Assembly (NCBI RefSeq): GCF_000278155.1
Contig: NZ_JH725094.1
Location: 125,025-189,024 of the forward strand
Direction of reading: 5' to 3'
DNA: 64,000 bases
DNA from: Bartonella doshiae NCTC 12862 = ATCC 700133
GTDB taxonomy: Bacteria > Pseudomonadota > Alphaproteobacteria > Rhizobiales > Rhizobiaceae
Numbering within the stretch: position 1 is the stretch's first letter; each line of letters opens with the position of its first letter. The position numbers and the translations under genes are program-made. Of this stretch, positions 38,193 through 49,390 are shown one piece after another. The notes beneath the pieces were generated by a model. It worked only from the letters and a program-made list of their open reading frames with translations, ran no database searches and was not told where the DNA came from.

Positions 38193-39158
38193 ATGACTCA
38201 AAATACTTTTTTTCCCATTTTTCCCCACCAACATCTTTTAGGTATAAAAGGTCTGAGTGTACAAGACCTTACCACATTACTTGATCGTGCCGATGCGAAT
38301 GTAACTCTTTCTCAGAAAATTGATAAGAAAAAATCTCCATTGTATGGACGCACACAAATTAATCTTTTCTTTGAAGCTTCCACACGAACGCAATCCTCGT
38401 TCGAATTGGCCGGTAAACGATTAGGAGCAGACGTGATGAGTATGTCTGTTGATAATTCATCTATAAAAAAAGGAGAAACATTACTTGATACAGCTACAAC
38501 ACTCAATGCAATGAAACCAGATATTCTTGTTGTTCGTCATAGCTGTGCTGGCGCGGTTAATTTATTAGCGAAAAAAGTGGATTGCTGTGTCATTAATGCA
38601 GGTGATGGGGCCCATGAACATCCAACACAAGCTTTATTAGATGCTTTAACCATAAAAAGAACCAAAGGACGTATTGAAGGATTAACTATTGCCATTTGTG
38701 GGGATATTCTACATTCTCGTGTTGCACGTTCAAATATCCTCAGTCTCAATGCCTTGGGAGCGCGTGTACGTGCTGTTGCTCCTTCAACACTCTTACCTAC
38801 CGAAATCGCCAATATGGGTGTTGAGGTTTTTCATACAATGAAAGAAGGTCTGAAAAGTGCTGATGTTGTCATGATGCTACGCTTACAATATGAGCGTATG
38901 ACGGGTTCTTTTATCCCATCTATTCGTGAATATTTTCATTATTTTGGTTTACATAAAGAAAATTTGGCCTATGCCAAAAACGATTGCATTATTCTCCATC
39001 CTGGCCCAATAAACCGTGGTGTAGAAATTGCATCTGACATAGCAGATGGACCACACAGCATGATTCATAAACAAGTAGAAATGGGAGTTGTCGTACGTAT
39101 GGCTGTCATGGAGGCATTATTAGATTCACGCTTCAAAGCAAGTGGAGAAAAAAAATGA
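38193..39158 (+). CDS. pyrB: Aspartate carbamoyltransferase, catalytic chain
   Basis: 321-residue enzyme of pyrimidine synthesis. Carbamoyl phosphate-binding [16 protein letters not shown] near residue 64, [15 protein letters not shown] near 140 and [13 protein letters not shown] near 268 are all family signatures. Its stop overlaps the start of the next gene by four bases (ATGA), so production is coupled to a dihydroorotase-like partner, as in the class A ATCase complexes. Confidence 0.95.
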   Translation: MTQNTFFPIFPHQHLLGIKGLSVQDLTTLLDRADANVTLSQKIDKKKSPLYGRTQINLFFEASTRTQSSFELAGKRLGADVMSMSVDNSSIKKGETLLDTATTLNAMKPDILVVRHSCAGAVNLLAKKVDCCVINAGDGAHEHPTQALLDALTIKRTKGRIEGLTIAICGDILHSRVARSNILSLNALGARVRAVAPSTLLPTEIANMGVEVFHTMKEGLKSADVVMMLRLQYERMTGSFIPSIREYFHYFGLHKENLAYAKNDCIILHPGPINRGVEIASDIADGPHSMIHKQVEMGVVVRMAVMEALLDSRFKASGEKK

Positions 39159-40456
39159 CAAAGCCAATAGTTTTTCAAAATGCCCGTATTATTGATCCGT
39201 CACGTACAATCGATGAAGTTGGTACAGTTATTGTTGAAAATGGACGAATTACAGCTGCTGGGCAAGAAGCCTTAAATCAAGGAATCCCCACAGAAGCAGA
39301 AGTTATTAATGCGCAAAATAAAGCAATTCTTCCTGGACTTGTTGATGCGCGCGTTTTTGTTGGACAACCAGGAAATGAACACAGTGAAACACTATCTTCA
39401 GCATGTCAATCTGCAGCAGCAGGTGGTATTACTTCCTTCCTTATGATGCCAGATACAAATCTGGTCATCGATAATGTAGCGCTTGTTAAATATATTATGC
39501 AGACAGCACAAGAAATATCATTCGTTAATATTTATCCCGTTGCAACAATCACGCAAGGTTTTAATGGACAAGAAATATCTGAATTTGGCATGCTAAAGGA
39601 TGCAGGAGCTGTTGCCTTTAGTGAAGGAAAGAAAACACTTCAAAGTTCCTCTGTTATACGGAGAGCAATGACTTATGCACGTGATTTTGATGTTCCATTT
39701 ATACACGAAACACAAGACAAAGATCTTATAGGGGAAGGTGTTATGAATGAAGGATTGTTAGCAAGTTGGCTTGGTCTTTCTGGAATACCTCGTGAAGCAG
39801 AAGTCATTCCCCTTGAAAGAGATTTGCGATTAGCAGTTTTGACACAAACACGTTATCACGCCGCACAAATATCAACAGCAATGTCCGTTGAAGCACTTTG
39901 TCTAGGCAAGCAACGAAGTGAAAAAATTTCCGCTGGAGTATCTATTAATCACTTATCTCTTAATGAGAATGACATTGGTGAATATCGCACATCTTTCCGC
40001 CTCATGCCCCCATTGCGTACAGAAGAAGACCGTATAGCAATGATTGAAGCAATAAAAGATGGAAGCATAGATATTATTGTTTCTTCTCATGAACCTCAAG
40101 GGCTTGATACAAAACGCTTACCTTTTCATGATGCAGCCTCTGGTGCCATTGGCATGGAAACTTTATTAGGAGCTGCTTTGCGCCTTTATCACAATGAAAC
40201 TATCCCTCTTCTAAGATTAACTGAACTTCTATCAACTGCACCTGCAAAACTCTTTGGACTCAACGCAGGAACACTTAAAAAAGGCGCACATGCAGATCTT
40301 ATTTTGGTTGATCTTGAGGAACCATGGGTCGTTTCTACAGAGAAATTATATTCACGTTCAAAAAATACACCTTTTGAAAGTGCTCGTTTTCAAGGACGTG
40401 TTCTCCAAACTCTTGTTAAAGGAAAATCCATTTTTAAACTGAAACAACAAATTTAA
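39155..40456 (+). CDS. Dihydroorotase homologue, probably non-catalytic
   Basis: 433 residues with the type I dihydroorotase amidohydrolase fold. The metal-binding HxH of the active enzymes is replaced: [18 protein letters not shown] has R66 and F68 where His are expected. The later catalytic Asp segment (TDHAPH in active members) reads SSHEPQ (S310-S311-H312), and the PHHL segment reads INHLSL. These losses match the PyrC-prime/PyrX group that is needed structurally for the aspartate carbamoyltransferase complex, with a separate active dihydroorotase elsewhere. Overlaps pyrB by four bases and precedes plsY. Confidence 0.88.
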   Translation: MTKPIVFQNARIIDPSRTIDEVGTVIVENGRITAAGQEALNQGIPTEAEVINAQNKAILPGLVDARVFVGQPGNEHSETLSSACQSAAAGGITSFLMMPDTNLVIDNVALVKYIMQTAQEISFVNIYPVATITQGFNGQEISEFGMLKDAGAVAFSEGKKTLQSSSVIRRAMTYARDFDVPFIHETQDKDLIGEGVMNEGLLASWLGLSGIPREAEVIPLERDLRLAVLTQTRYHAAQISTAMSVEALCLGKQRSEKISAGVSINHLSLNENDIGEYRTSFRLMPPLRTEEDRIAMIEAIKDGSIDIIVSSHEPQGLDTKRLPFHDAASGAIGMETLLGAALRLYHNETIPLLRLTELLSTAPAKLFGLNAGTLKKGAHADLILVDLEEPWVVSTEKLYSRSKNTPFESARFQGRVLQTLVKGKSIFKLKQQI

Positions 40457-40468
40457 TTGAGATATCCA

Positions 40469-41101
40469 ATGAATGATAGTCAGACACTTTTTCAGTTCTC
40501 TACATGGTTTATTTTCCTGATTTCTTATCTCATTGGATCTATTCCATTTGGACTACTCTTTACGCGATTGGCCAAACTTGGCGATGTAAGAACAATCGGC
40601 TCCGGAAATATTGGTGCCACAAATGTTTTACGAACAGGAAATAAAAAAGTTGCTGCTCTAACACTCCTTTGCGATGTATTAAAAGGAACTTTTGTTGTTC
40701 TCGTCATAAAATTTTTAAGTCATCCGATAGAAAATAATATCATTATTTCCCTAGCTGGTTTTTTTGTCTTCTTAGGGCATCTTTTTCCTATATGGCTTAA
40801 ATTTAAAGGTGGTAAAGGTGTTGCTACATATTTGGGTGTGTGCTTAGGGGTATACTGGCCCGCAGCAATTGTTTTCATTATTGTATGGATGGCATTTTTT
40901 CTATTTACACGCTATTCTTCATTATCCGCACTCGTTGCTGTTATTATCACTCCAATATTTGTTCTTTATTTTTCCGATCCTTATTTCTATTTTATGCTGA
41001 TCGCGATGAGCATATTTGTATATATAAAACATTACGCAAATATCGGTAGATTATTAATTGGGAAAGAAAACAAGATTGGTACACAAAACGGGGATGAATA
41101 A
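40469..41101 (+). CDS. plsY: Glycerol-3-phosphate acyltransferase PlsY
   Basis: 210-residue inner-membrane enzyme that acylates glycerol 3-phosphate from acyl phosphate, the first step of phospholipid synthesis. Motifs: [63 protein letters not shown]. About five membrane segments. ATG at 40469 has GAG eight bases upstream; a TTG at 40457 is the longer alternative. Overlaps dprA by eight bases. Confidence 0.93.
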   Translation: MNDSQTLFQFSTWFIFLISYLIGSIPFGLLFTRLAKLGDVRTIGSGNIGATNVLRTGNKKVAALTLLCDVLKGTFVVLVIKFLSHPIENNIIISLAGFFVFLGHLFPIWLKFKGGKGVATYLGVCLGVYWPAAIVFIIVWMAFFLFTRYSSLSALVAVIITPIFVLYFSDPYFYFMLIAMSIFVYIKHYANIGRLLIGKENKIGTQNGDE

Positions 41102-42290
41102 AGGAATCTTGCTCACTGATCGCCAACGTCTAAATTGGTTACGGTTGTTGCGTAGTGAAAATATTGGAGCTGTAAGTTTTCGCAATCTCATTGATCATTA
41201 TAAGACAGCAGAAAACGCTTTAGAAGCACTTCCTGAGCTTAGTAGGAAAGGTGGTCTTTCTGGATCAATTAGAATAGCAACATTAGAAGATGCCGAAAAA
41301 GAAATGCAAGAAGCCGAAAGATTAGGTATTCGGTTTATTGGTATAGGCGAACCAGATTATCCAACCTTTCTTAAGGTGACAGAAGCATCACCACCACTTA
41401 TTGCTATAAAAGGTAATATTTCGGTTTTTCAGAAACCTTCTGTTGGAATTGTAGGCTCTCGCAATGCCTCTGCTGCTGGCAAAAAACTCACTGCTCAATT
41501 TGCTCATTTTCTTGGGAATGCTGGCTTTACAACTATTTCTGGACTCGCTCGTGGAATTGATAGTGTTGCACATCAAGCAAGTCTATTAACAGGTACAGTC
41601 GCAGTTATGGCAGGTGGAATTGAGCATGTCTATCCTCCTGAAAACAAAAAATTACATGAGGATATTATCATCAACGGTGGAGCAATTATTAGTGAAATGC
41701 CTATTGCTTGGAAGCCACGGGCCATCGATTTTCCGAGAAGAAACCGTATTATTGCAGGCTTGTCACTTGGACTCTTAATTATAGAAGCAGCCTTGCGATC
41801 AGGGTCTTTAATTACTGCACGTCAAGCTGCAGAAATGGGGCGACTAATTTTTGCTATTCCGGGCTCTCCACTTGATCCGAGATCTATTGGTACAAACAAC
41901 CTCATCAAGGATGGCGCTCTACTCACCACACATCCCTCTGATATTATAGAAACACTTACACCCTTAACGCCAAAAGCCGTTAATTCTCAACTCAACTTTT
42001 TTGAGGAATCTACCCCTCTTCAACTTGAAAAGGAAAGTTTTTATTCATCTGATAAAGAGAGCAATAGCTCCTTTTCTCTTGGAGATGATAAAGAACGTAC
42101 GGCTGTACTCTCTGCCCTGTCAACAACACCGATAGACTTAGATACACTCAGTACCCATTCAGGTGTTTCCTTACAAAACCTTTACCTCCTATTGGTTGAA
42201 CTCGAACTTGCTGGAAAGCTTATTCGACACTCTGGTGGTTATGTGTCATTGTCGAATTTGGATCTTCTCCAAGAGCCTCAGCACTATTGA
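41094..42290 (+). CDS. dprA: DNA-processing protein DprA
   Basis: 398-residue RecA loader for natural transformation. The Rossmann core reads [22 protein letters not shown], then [33 protein letters not shown] and [27 protein letters not shown], all family signatures, with a C-terminal winged helix. The frame is open further upstream, but the ATG at 41094 overlapping the plsY stop is the sensible start. Other competence genes were not seen in the window. Confidence 0.93.
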   Translation: MNKGILLTDRQRLNWLRLLRSENIGAVSFRNLIDHYKTAENALEALPELSRKGGLSGSIRIATLEDAEKEMQEAERLGIRFIGIGEPDYPTFLKVTEASPPLIAIKGNISVFQKPSVGIVGSRNASAAGKKLTAQFAHFLGNAGFTTISGLARGIDSVAHQASLLTGTVAVMAGGIEHVYPPENKKLHEDIIINGGAIISEMPIAWKPRAIDFPRRNRIIAGLSLGLLIIEAALRSGSLITARQAAEMGRLIFAIPGSPLDPRSIGTNNLIKDGALLTTHPSDIIETLTPLTPKAVNSQLNFFEESTPLQLEKESFYSSDKESNSSFSLGDDKERTAVLSALSTTPIDLDTLSTHSGVSLQNLYLLLVELELAGKLIRHSGGYVSLSNLDLLQEPQHY

Positions 42291-42426
42291 TAATGCTTTG
42301 TCCTTCTTTAACAACCATATCCAAAAGTAATGCTAAAAGTGGACTTCGCGCCTGACGTGCCATCTGGTTCATTTGTTTTGACATATCGGTAATATATTGG
42401 ATAACGTTTAAGTGATTTATAAACAT
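42220..42426 (-). CDS. Small basic-to-neutral protein, unknown function (tail antisense to dprA)
   Basis: 68 residues including [41 protein letters not shown], which reads as an amphipathic helical protein. AAGGA lies nine bases before its ATG. About 70 bases of its 3' end overlap the end of dprA on the other strand; the rest lies in otherwise empty DNA before topA. It has no recognised relative, so the call rests on the ribosome binding site and composition. Confidence 0.45.
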   Translation of the reverse strand: MFINHLNVIQYITDMSKQMNQMARQARSPLLALLLDMVVKEGQSIINSAEALGEDPNSTMTHNHQSVE

Positions 42427-42674
42427 AATATTTTATCCTTGAACATTTCCCTCCACCTCTCAACAGACCTTGTATAAATATTTTACTGTATTTTGCCGTA
42501 TTTTTTGTATTAACTGCAGAAAACAAATCGTGTAAGTCCATATAGGGTGTGTTTTAACAATAACAATCAAAAGTTGTCACTAAATATTTTTTATGTGCTC
42601 TTAACTAATTGTCATTAGCTATTCCTGTGAAAGAAGTTTATAAAAAAAATTTATTTCAACATTCGGGTAAAATT

Positions 42675-45239
42675 ATGAATATTGTTATCGTTGAATCTCC
42701 AGCAAAAGCAAAAACAATTAATAAATATCTTGGATCTCAATATAAAGTAATGGCATCATTTGGACATGTTCGTGATTTGCCTGCAAAAGATGGTTCCGTT
42801 CTACCTGATCAAGATTTTGCCATGAAATGGAATATAGATTCCGCTTCCACTAAACGTTTGAATGAAATAGCAAAAGCAGTAAAAGAAGCAGATAGCCTCA
42901 TTTTAGCAACGGACCCTGATCGTGAAGGGGAAGCTATTTCATGGCATATCCTTGATGTTCTGCGTCAAAAAAAAGTTTTGACGGATAAATCTATTAAACG
43001 CGTTGTATTCAATGCTATCACCAAAAAGTCCGTACTTGATGCAATGAAGAATCCACGTGATATTGATACATCACTTGTGGATGCCTACCTTGCGCGTCGC
43101 GCTCTTGATTATCTTGTCGGTTTTACACTCTCACCTGTTTTATGGCGTAAACTTCCAGGTGCTCGTTCTGCTGGTCGCGTTCAATCCGTTGCTTTGCGTA
43201 TTATTTGTGCTCGTGAAACAGAAATAGAACATTTTGTCAAAGAAGATTATTGGTCCATTACGACAGACCTAAAAACCATTCGCAATGATGTTTTCCAAGC
43301 ACGATTAACACTATTTAATCAAAAAAAGATTGGTAAACTTGATATTAAATCTCAAGAACAAGCCGATCAGATTAGTCTTATGCTAGAGGAAGCAAAATAT
43401 CATACACTTAGTGTTGAAGCAAAACCTACAAAGAGAAATCCTTCTCCTCCATTTACAACATCCACTTTACAGCAAGCAGCTTCTTCACAACTAGGATTTT
43501 CAGCTTCTCGCACCATGCAAATTGCTCAAAAGCTTTATGAAGGTGTTGAAATTAATGGTGAAACGGCAGGCCTAATTACCTATATGCGTACAGACGGTGT
43601 GCAAATAGCACCAGAAGCTATTGATTCAGCACGAAAAGTAATTCATGAATCCTTTGGTAGTATCTATCTACCTGAAAAACCACGTTTTTATTCGACAAAA
43701 GCAAAAAATGCACAGGAAGCACATGAAGCTATCCGTCCAACAGATTTTCAACGCACCCCCAATCAAGTACGCAATTTTCTCGAGAGTGATCAGGCAAAGC
43801 TCTATGAACTGATATGGAAGCGCGCTATTGCCAGCCAAATGCGTTCTGCTGAAATTGAACGTACAACTGTTGAAATTGAAGCACAGAAAGGAGAAAACCA
43901 TGCAAATTTACGTGCGATAGGTTCTGTTATTCGTTTTGATGGCTTTATTTCTGTCTATACTGATCAACGAGAAGAAGAAAATAGTGAAGGAAATGAAGAA
44001 AAACGTTTGCCACAAATAAACACTGGCGAAACACTTACAAAAGAAAAAGTTGAAGCTGTACAACATACCACAGAACCACCTCCCCGTTATTCTGAAGCTT
44101 CCTTAATTAAAAAGCTGGAAGAGCTAGGAATTGGGCGCCCTTCAACCTATGCATCTACACTGTCTACACTTTGTGATCGTGGGTATATTATCATTGATAA
44201 ACGAAAGCTTATTCCTGATGCTAAAGGACGTATTGTTACAGCCTTTCTTGAAAATTTCTTTAATCGCTATGTAGAATATGGTTTCACAGCTGACCTTGAG
44301 GAAAAACTAGATCTTATATCGGATGGAAAACTTTCTTGGAAAGATGTAATGCGCGATTTTTGGGATGGATTTAACGCATCTATTACCAATATCAAAGAAC
44401 TACGTATAACTAATGTCCTTGATGTTTTAAACGTGACATTAGCACCTCTCGCTTTTCCTGTACGAGAAGATGGAAGTGATATCCGTTCTTGTCCTCTCTG
44501 TACAAACGGCCAGTTGTCCTTAAAACTCGGGCGTTATGGTGCATTTGTTGGTTGTTCCAATTATCCCGAATGCAAATACACACGCCAACTTGGTACAGAT
44601 ACAGGAGAAGAAAATGAAATCATACGCAATGATGAACCTGTTATACTTGGTGTTGACCCTAAAACAGGTAAAGATATCTTTTTTCGTACTGGACGCTTTG
44701 GGCCATATATTCAACTTGGAGAAAGTAAAGAAGCCAAACGTGTAAGTGTACCAAAAGAATGGCAAGTAGAAAATATAACTCTTGATAAAGCTTTGGCCTT
44801 AATATCTTTACCCCGTGAGATTGGAATACACCCCGAAACAGGCAAAATAATCACAGCCGCCATTGGGCGCTATGGTCCCTATCTTACGCATGATAAAAAA
44901 TATGCACCTCTTCTCCACACGGATGAAGTTTTTGATATTGGAATCAATCGCGCTGTTACAGTACTTGCCGAAAAAAAAGAAAATAAAACAAGGCAAAGTA
45001 ACAGAACAACTTCTTCTGTACTGGCAACATTAGGAGATCATCCAGAAGGAGGAACTGTAACTGTACGTAATGGACGTTACGGTCCTTATGTAAATTGGAG
45101 CAAGATTAATGCAACATTGCCAAAAGATAAAGACCCAATTACTGTAACGCTTTCAGAAGCATTAGAACTTATATCCGTTAAAGCTTCCGGTAAAAAAGCA
45201 ACTTCTAAAAAAGCTTCTTCTAAAACAAAAGAGACATAA
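42675..45239 (+). CDS. topA: DNA topoisomerase I
   Basis: 854-residue type IA enzyme that relaxes negative supercoils. N-terminal Toprim IVIVESPAKAKTINKYLG, later ATDPDREGEAISWH, the active-site Tyr in LITYMRTDGVQ near residue 318, one four-Cys zinc ribbon (IRSCPLCTNGQ..FVGCSNYPECKYTRQ) near 610, followed by further TopA-C repeats and a Lys-rich tail (KKATSKKASSK). The start ATG at 42675 fits the conserved N-terminus; the longer frame adds 22 atypical residues. Confidence 0.95.
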   Translation: MNIVIVESPAKAKTINKYLGSQYKVMASFGHVRDLPAKDGSVLPDQDFAMKWNIDSASTKRLNEIAKAVKEADSLILATDPDREGEAISWHILDVLRQKKVLTDKSIKRVVFNAITKKSVLDAMKNPRDIDTSLVDAYLARRALDYLVGFTLSPVLWRKLPGARSAGRVQSVALRIICARETEIEHFVKEDYWSITTDLKTIRNDVFQARLTLFNQKKIGKLDIKSQEQADQISLMLEEAKYHTLSVEAKPTKRNPSPPFTTSTLQQAASSQLGFSASRTMQIAQKLYEGVEINGETAGLITYMRTDGVQIAPEAIDSARKVIHESFGSIYLPEKPRFYSTKAKNAQEAHEAIRPTDFQRTPNQVRNFLESDQAKLYELIWKRAIASQMRSAEIERTTVEIEAQKGENHANLRAIGSVIRFDGFISVYTDQREEENSEGNEEKRLPQINTGETLTKEKVEAVQHTTEPPPRYSEASLIKKLEELGIGRPSTYASTLSTLCDRGYIIIDKRKLIPDAKGRIVTAFLENFFNRYVEYGFTADLEEKLDLISDGKLSWKDVMRDFWDGFNASITNIKELRITNVLDVLNVTLAPLAFPVREDGSDIRSCPLCTNGQLSLKLGRYGAFVGCSNYPECKYTRQLGTDTGEENEIIRNDEPVILGVDPKTGKDIFFRTGRFGPYIQLGESKEAKRVSVPKEWQVENITLDKALALISLPREIGIHPETGKIITAAIGRYGPYLTHDKKYAPLLHTDEVFDIGINRAVTVLAEKKENKTRQSNRTTSSVLATLGDHPEGGTVTVRNGRYGPYVNWSKINATLPKDKDPITVTLSEALELISVKASGKKATSKKASSKTKET

Positions 45240-45242
45240 ATT

Positions 45243-47513
45243 TTGGCTAAAGGCGATAAAAAAATAAAATATTTTCACTCATTCAACATGGAAAATCTGC
45301 CTACTAAGGTAGAAATTCTTTCCTTTATTAATGATAATCCTTACCGGTCAAGTAAACGCGAAATTGCCAAAGCTTTTAATTTAAAAAATGAATCCCGCAC
45401 TTGGTTAAAAGATATATTACGTGAGCTGAAAGACCAGAAGCTCATACCGATACAGCGTAAGCAAGCAGGAAATAAAGGAAAATTGCCATCAATTGCTTTA
45501 GTAAAAATTAGTACACGTGATAAAGACGGTAGTTTTATTGCGCAACCTCTTAAGTGGGAAGATAATCCAAAACCCAACATTGAAATACTCCCTTTTCACC
45601 GCATAAAAAGAGTAAGCGTTGGTGTTGGAGACCACCTTCTTGTAAAAATTTTCCCAAATAAATCTTTTCATGGGCCACCCTATACAGGACGAATTATTCG
45701 TAAAATTGATATGCTTCCAAACAACACGATCGGCGTTGTACAAAAGTTGGAAAATAATCAATGGCAACTCGAGCCCATAGATCGCAAAATAAATGAGCTT
45801 ATGATTGATATATCTTCAGAACTGAAGATAGAATCTGGTGATCTCGTTGAAGCAGAAATTAAAAAAAATACTCATTATGGATTGCAGAGTGCAAAAATCA
45901 AAAATGTTTTGGGACGAATCGATAGCGAAAAAGCTCTTTCAATGATCGCTCTTCTTTCGAAAAAAATTCCTTATCTTTTTCCTGAAGATGTTCTAAAGGA
46001 AGTAAAAAAAATAAAACCTGCCAACATAGAAAATCGTGAAGATTGGAGACAATTGCCATTTGTTACAATTGATCCACCAGATGCAAAAGACCATGATGAC
46101 GCAGTTTATGCCATAAAGGATGAAGATCCTGCTAATAATGGTGGTTGGATTATTGTTGTCGCAATTGCAGATGTTTCTTACTATATCAAAACGGGAAGTG
46201 CCCTAGATAACGAAGCATTAAAACGGGGAAATTCTATTTATTTTCCAGATTATGTTGTGCCAATGTTGCCAGAACGCATTTCTAATGATTTATGTTCTCT
46301 ACGCGAAGGAAAAGAGCGGCCGGCTTTGGCCGTTCGTATGATTTTTGATGCAAACGGCAAAAAATGCAAACATAGTTTTCATCGTACTATGATACGCGTA
46401 ATCGCTAAACTTTCTTATCAAGAAGTACAGTCTGCAATTGACGGAAATCCCAATAAAAAAATAACTCCTCTTTTCGAGAACATCGTACAACCATTGTGGG
46501 ATGCATATGAAAGCCTTAGAATCGCGCGTAATCGTCGACAACCCTTAGAATTAGAAATAGAAGAAAAAAAGATTATTCTTGATAAAAATGGCTGTATCAA
46601 AGATATTGTAAGTGAATCACAATTAGAAGCGCATCGTTTAATTGAAGAATTTATGATACAAGCTAATGTCGCGGCTTCAGAAACATTAAAAGAATATCAC
46701 CAACCTTTTATTTATCGTATTCATGATAAACCTTCTCTTGCAAAACAAGAAATACTACGGAATTTTCTTCAGAGTCTGGGAATCTCTCTTTCTCGAGGAC
46801 TAGAGCTTACATCAGAACGGCTTAATAGAATTTTGGCAAAAGTCGCGCATACTCAACAAAAAGAATTGGTCAATCAGGTTATTTTGCGCTCACAATCTCA
46901 AGCAGAATATCATCCACAAAATATCGGCCATTTTGGTTTGAATTTGCATAACTATACACATTTCACCTCACCTATTCGTCGTTATGCTGATCTTATCATT
47001 CATAGAGCACTCATTAAAGCTCTGAAATTAGGAGATGATCAATTAAAAGATACACAAGAACACAATCTTGCGGAAATTGCTACACAAATTTCTTCATATG
47101 AGCGCCGTGCTATGATAGCTGAAAGAGAGACTATAGATCGGCTTGTTGCACACTATTTAACGAACAAAATCGGTTATACTTTTGCAGGTCGTATTTCGGG
47201 AGTGACAAAAGCAGGTCTTTTCATCTCACTGGAAAAACTCAATACAGATGGTTTTGTGCATATCTCTACACTTAAAAATGATTATTATCATTTTGATGAA
47301 GCACAACATGTCCTTATAGGAAAACGTAGCCATAAAGGCTATCAATTAAGCGATAGAGTAGAAGTAAAACTTATAAATGTACAACCTTTTGCAGGTGCTT
47401 TATGCTTCGAGCTTTTAACAGAACCTCGTCCTATAACCTTTTCACCCACATCTTACCATAAAAATAAATTTATGGCGAAGAAACAAAAACGCATTTTTTA
47501 TAAAAAATATTAA
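45243..47513 (+). CDS. rnr: Ribonuclease R
   Basis: 756-residue 3'-5' exoribonuclease. A winged-helix-like N-terminus, two cold-shock domains, the catalytic RNB core with Asp cluster in TIDPPDAKDHDDAVYAI near residue 284, FVHISTLKNDYYHFDEA, and a C-terminal S1 domain (YTFAGRISGVTKAGLFISLEK). It follows topA by three bases. The start is either TTG at 45243 or ATG at 45288; neither has a strong ribosome binding site, so coupling to topA is likely. Confidence 0.93.
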   Translation: MAKGDKKIKYFHSFNMENLPTKVEILSFINDNPYRSSKREIAKAFNLKNESRTWLKDILRELKDQKLIPIQRKQAGNKGKLPSIALVKISTRDKDGSFIAQPLKWEDNPKPNIEILPFHRIKRVSVGVGDHLLVKIFPNKSFHGPPYTGRIIRKIDMLPNNTIGVVQKLENNQWQLEPIDRKINELMIDISSELKIESGDLVEAEIKKNTHYGLQSAKIKNVLGRIDSEKALSMIALLSKKIPYLFPEDVLKEVKKIKPANIENREDWRQLPFVTIDPPDAKDHDDAVYAIKDEDPANNGGWIIVVAIADVSYYIKTGSALDNEALKRGNSIYFPDYVVPMLPERISNDLCSLREGKERPALAVRMIFDANGKKCKHSFHRTMIRVIAKLSYQEVQSAIDGNPNKKITPLFENIVQPLWDAYESLRIARNRRQPLELEIEEKKIILDKNGCIKDIVSESQLEAHRLIEEFMIQANVAASETLKEYHQPFIYRIHDKPSLAKQEILRNFLQSLGISLSRGLELTSERLNRILAKVAHTQQKELVNQVILRSQSQAEYHPQNIGHFGLNLHNYTHFTSPIRRYADLIIHRALIKALKLGDDQLKDTQEHNLAEIATQISSYERRAMIAERETIDRLVAHYLTNKIGYTFAGRISGVTKAGLFISLEKLNTDGFVHISTLKNDYYHFDEAQHVLIGKRSHKGYQLSDRVEVKLINVQPFAGALCFELLTEPRPITFSPTSYHKNKFMAKKQKRIFYKKY

Positions 47514-48231
47514 GTAAAAACAAAAAGCCTACGTAAAATTCTCATAGGTAATAATGCATTGTTTTTCTTCTTCATGAAAAGGAAATATTTCTTATAATAA
47601 CAATAAGATAACAGTTATTTTTAAACTAAATTTGTATAAATTGTGATGTAGTTGAACTATTCTATCCCCTATTTTTCACTATAAATCTGTGTATCTTTTT
47701 AATGGATCAAACCATATAAATAATCAGAAAGAATTGCATCTATTCTATGATAGAGATAGAAAATGTGTTTGCTGGATTTATTTTCCTAATGCAAACTTCG
47801 CTTTTGATCAGCTGTATGAAAAAAGACATTATTAATTCATTCTCATTATAAAAAAAACCGGCTTCTTCAAACGATTTTGCCGTGCAACCATTGCTATAAT
47901 TACAATAATTTTTAGTTGAAATGATATTGGAAATACAGTTATTTCACTTTTGCTGTTTGAAAAAACTATTCAAACAGCAATATTAACTATAACCAAATAA
48001 CTGATGATATCGCTACAATTATTGCAGCTATCGCAGCAATTTTACAACTTAAAAATTAAACTCAGAATTTGCTTTTTGCTCTCTAATCTCAACGCATACA
48101 AACCTAAAATAAATACAGCTCTTGACTTTTTTTAGAACATCCGTAGTGTTGCTTAGAAATCTGATTATATAGAAAATAGATTTTTATAGCAAGATGACAT
48201 CGTTTTCAGTAACAAATAGGACTTTTAAATT
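47514..48231. other. Long intergenic region between rnr and rpmG
   Basis: About 720 bases. No gene was found. In related genomes a small membrane-protein gene (DUF983) often sits here; no intact copy is visible, and the short frames seen (34 and 45 codons) are not convincing. A hairpin lies at 47950-47980. Confidence 0.45.
47950..47980. repeat. 12-bp perfect hairpin
   Basis: TTGCTGTTTGAA and TTCAAACAGCAA pair around a seven-base loop AAAACTA. Neither strand shows a strong T-run after it. It lies about 440 bases after rnr and 250 before rpmG. Confidence 0.6.
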
Positions 48232-48399
48232 ATGGCTAAAGCAGCAACCATTAAGATCAAGCTTTTGTCGACTGCAGATACCGGTTTTTTCTATGTAACA
48301 AAGAAAAACAGCCGTACAATGACAGAGAAAATGAGTAAGCGTAAATATGATCCAATTGTAAAAAAACACGTCGAATTTAAAGAAACAAAAATTAAATAA
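48232..48399 (+). CDS. rpmG: 50S ribosomal protein L33
   Basis: A 55-residue protein, [19 protein letters not shown] then [35 protein letters not shown], the complete L33 of the zinc-free type (no CxxC pairs). AGG with the ATG about nine bases on supports the start. A terminator follows. Confidence 0.96.
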   Translation: MAKAATIKIKLLSTADTGFFYVTKKNSRTMTEKMSKRKYDPIVKKHVEFKETKIK

Positions 48400-48462
48400 C
48401 ACCTTACTTGCACCAATTTAAAGAGTGGTGTCTATAGCTAGAGGTAAAATATGATTTGTTAC

Positions 48463-48496
48463 TCTCCTCAAATCCGTTTTGGGGAGAATTTTTTGT
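48463..48496 (+). terminator. Terminator after rpmG
   Basis: TCTCCTCAAA and TTTGGGGAGA form a 10-bp stem with one T-G wobble around a short loop, followed by ATTTTTTG. Located about 65 bases after the L33 stop. Confidence 0.85.
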
Positions 48497-48781
48497 TGTT
48501 TGAAATTAGGAAATAAAAATAATCGTATATTTATATGCTTTATAGTGTCATTTCTATACAATATTAAATGAAGCTAACTTATTTTTAAGTTGCTTTTCTA
48601 AATCTTAGTTATAAATATTATGATGATATTGTGTTTAACTTGTCTCAATATATAATCAAGTATATTGCTTTAAAATACAATGGATCCTCTTTATTATTAA
48701 GAGACGAATATATTTATTTATCGAAAGAATAAAGGCTGATTATAAAATCCATAAGTAGATCTTTACAAAATAAAGCATGTC
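48497..48781. other. Gap between the L33 terminator and the nuclease gene
   Basis: About 285 AT-rich bases with no supported gene or hairpin; it must contain the promoter of the nuclease gene. Confidence 0.45.
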
Positions 48782-49369
48782 ATGGGAGCCATTTTTTATG
48801 TCATGAAGAAAAAAATTTCTTACTTTAATCTATTATACCGCTTTAACTTAAAAATTATTGGTTGTAGTATTTTTATGGTTGTATTCATCCTTATTATTAT
48901 AACAATTTATTATAAAGAGAAAAACATCTCCTCTCAAAGATCTGTTTTTGCTTCTAAGTCTTTAATTGAAGGAAAAGCAATGATTATTGATGGCGATTCA
49001 ATTATGATTTCTTCAATGATTATCCGCCTTACTGGGATTGATGCTCCTGAAATGCATCAATTTTGTGGTAAAAAAAAAGCACGCTATCCATGCGGACTTG
49101 AGGCAAAAAAATATTTAGAACAACTCATAGAAAATCAACCTGTTACATGTCATTGGCACAAAAAAGATAAATATCGCCGCATTCTTGCGACATGTAAAAC
49201 AAAGAAAATCAGCAATATTAACGCAACGCTTGTACGTAATGGCTGGGCCGTAAGCTACCATGACTATCTTAAAGAAGAAGATGAAGCTAGAAAGAAAAAA
49301 AAAGGAATATGGCAATCAAGTTTTCAACAACCCAAGGAATGGAGAAGAGCGCATCCTCGAATAGAGTAA
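48782..49369 (+). CDS. Thermonuclease (SNase) family protein with N-terminal membrane anchor
   Basis: 195 residues. After a hydrophobic segment (about 25-45) comes an SNase-like OB fold: GKAMIIDGDSIMI, IRLTGIDAPEMHQFCGKKKARYPCGLEAKKYL, then DKYRRILATCKTKK and LVRNGWAVSYHDYLKEEDEARKKKKGIW. Catalytic Arg-Asp-Glu (IRLTGIDAPE) and the second Arg (KYRR) are retained, so nuclease activity outside the cytoplasm is plausible. The ATG at 48803 (MKKKISYF) is a possible alternative start. Confidence 0.88.
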   Translation: MGAIFYVMKKKISYFNLLYRFNLKIIGCSIFMVVFILIIITIYYKEKNISSQRSVFASKSLIEGKAMIIDGDSIMISSMIIRLTGIDAPEMHQFCGKKKARYPCGLEAKKYLEQLIENQPVTCHWHKKDKYRRILATCKTKKISNINATLVRNGWAVSYHDYLKEEDEARKKKKGIWQSSFQQPKEWRRAHPRIE

Positions 49370-49390
49370 ATATAAAGATTTTTCCTACCT

